From the NCBI GenBank assembly GCA_902464175.1, contig CABQHZ010000106.1, forward strand, positions 1 through 5,485: a DNA stretch of 5,485 nucleotides. The letters run 5' to 3'. How positions within the stretch are numbered: the stretch's first letter is position 1; each line of letters opens with the position of its first letter. A model generated the notes under the pieces. It made no database searches, was not told the origin of the DNA, and saw only the letters and a program-made list of their open reading frames with translations. This document shows, one piece after another, positions 4,811 to 5,485 of this stretch. The DNA is from an uncultured Collinsella sp. (GTDB lineage Bacteria > Actinomycetota > Coriobacteriia > Coriobacteriales > Coriobacteriaceae). The translations under genes and the position numbers were made by a program.

Positions 4811-5164
4811 GTGGGTGCTGTTAGCGGCATGGCGCAGGTGAACGTTCGCGTAGATCGCCAGGTCAAGAACCGTGCCGAGGAGGTGCTGCGGCTTTCGGGC
4901 GCCTCACTGCCCGAGCTCATCAAAAAGGTGGTGGCCAAGGTCGCGCAGGGCGGCGGTCAGTGTGAGGAGGTGCTCGCGGCCGTCGACGATCGGCGGCTGA
5001 CCGTCGCGCCCGATACACCGTTCGCCGCGTCGTGGGCAGCGGCGGATCAGCTTTACGCGGACCTGGGTATCGATACATCGGCTGCATCCGATGACCGCGA
5101 CTGGGACACAATCTATTCCGAAGCTATGGACGAGCGCTATCGCCAAAAGGGGATGATCCAGTGA
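4811..5164 (+). CDS. RelB/DinJ-like ribbon-helix-helix antitoxin
   Basis: A 117-residue protein. Residues 9-45 fit a ribbon-helix-helix DNA-binding fold: a short strand QVNVRV (9-14), helix 1 from about 16 to 28, and helix 2 from about 32 to 45 (SLPELIKKVVAKVA). The acidic C-terminal half (about 60-117) would be the segment that wraps and neutralises the toxin, and probably folds only on binding. The GTG at 4811 is preferred: AGGGAG (4796-4801) lies nine bases before it, whereas the ATG at 4829 has no ribosome site but begins the conserved part (MAQVNVRV), so it remains an alternative. The gene ends in GTGA, overlapping the next start by four bases. It is longer than typical RelB or DinJ (about 80-90 residues). 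It would repress the promoter at 4743-4771 through the GCTAGC sites. Confidence 0.85.
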   Translation: MGAVSGMAQVNVRVDRQVKNRAEEVLRLSGASLPELIKKVVAKVAQGGGQCEEVLAAVDDRRLTVAPDTPFAASWAAADQLYADLGIDTSAASDDRDWDTIYSEAMDERYRQKGMIQ

Positions 5165-5485
5165 GTGGGGCGCCTCTCAAAATAATGGTGGACGCCAACG
5201 TATGGGTTGATTCGTTTTGCGTCGACCATGCCGAGTCGCTTGCTGCGCGTGCGTTTATTGGGCAGGCGACGGAGACGGGGGCGTTGCTGTTCTTCCCGGT
5301 GCATATCGCCAAGGACGTACTGTACGTTGTCCAACACGAACTCAAGCGTAGCGTTCTTGCCAGTGGGGGAGCGCTCGACGAGGCATCTGCCGGTGCAATT
5401 TGCGATGCGGCGTTGGCGTTTGCTCGGAACATGACCGAAAACGCCACGGCCGTGGGTGCAGATGCGTCGGACCTTTGGCTGGCCG
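5161..5485 (+). CDS. PIN-domain toxin (VapC-like ribonuclease), 3' truncated by window end
   Basis: The frame stays open from GTG 5161 to the window end, giving 108 residues. It begins with a PIN signature strand, KIMVDANVWVDSF (7-19), in which D11 is the likely first metal-binding acid. HIAKDVLYVVQHELKR (48-63) matches the second helix region, with E60 a likely acid, and GADASDLWLA (99-108) supplies D101 and D104 typical of the third and fourth positions. PIN toxins are Mg2+-dependent RNases that cut tRNA, rRNA or mRNA. The GTG start overlaps the antitoxin stop (GTGA) and has AAAAGGGGA (5145-5153) seven bases upstream; an ATG at 5185 would begin just before the first motif but has a poor ribosome site. 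Close overlap indicates translational coupling. The C-terminus is outside the window, so whether the gene is intact cannot be judged. Confidence 0.85.
   Translation, partial: MSGAPLKIMVDANVWVDSFCVDHAESLAARAFIGQATETGALLFFPVHIAKDVLYVVQHELKRSVLASGGALDEASAGAICDAALAFARNMTENATAVGADASDLWLA

Noticed and set aside
5124..5447. Minus-strand open frame opposite the toxin gene
   Set aside because: The plus strand carries an open PIN-domain frame through the same bases with clear motifs, so this is antisense shadow.

Overview
This window looks like chromosomal DNA from a fairly GC-rich gut actinobacterium of the Coriobacteriia. Collinsella or a close relative is my best guess, judged from codon style, gene repertoire and the many intergenic palindromes. 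No rRNA, tRNA, CRISPR array or transposase was seen, so the taxonomic call is an inference.

Layout: (1) positions 1-368 hold the 3' end of an ABC exporter ATPase. (2) Positions 369-1910 hold an accessory-looking unit: a complete AAA+ ATPase of the DUF4143 type (532-1881). A 77-nt nested inverted repeat sits directly upstream of its ribosome binding site. Related small palindromes lie on each side of the gene (372-400 and 1873-1909). (3) Positions 1882-2329 lack an intact gene. They hold a 155-nt interrupted inverted repeat with two direct repeats in its loop, then what looks like the C-terminal remnant of an unidentified minus-strand gene, then the control region of the next operon. (4) Positions 2330-4669 hold a two-gene operon: an 81-residue membrane-anchored small protein and a 691-residue P1B-type metal-exporting ATPase, closed by a strong intrinsic terminator (4695-4738). 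(5) From 4743 on, a strong promoter with three GCTAGC sites drives a type II toxin-antitoxin module: a ribbon-helix-helix antitoxin (4811-5164) and, overlapping it by GTGA, a PIN-domain toxin (5161 on) that runs off the window.

The small protein and the P-type ATPase probably work together at the cytoplasmic membrane in metal efflux. Gene order, size and sequence pattern recall the mycobacterial PacL1-CtpC pair, where a small DUF1490 membrane protein is a scaffold or chaperone for the pump. The toxin and antitoxin form a self-contained, probably autoregulated module. The DUF4143 ATPase stands alone; its job is unknown, and the palindromes around it are the least explained structures here.
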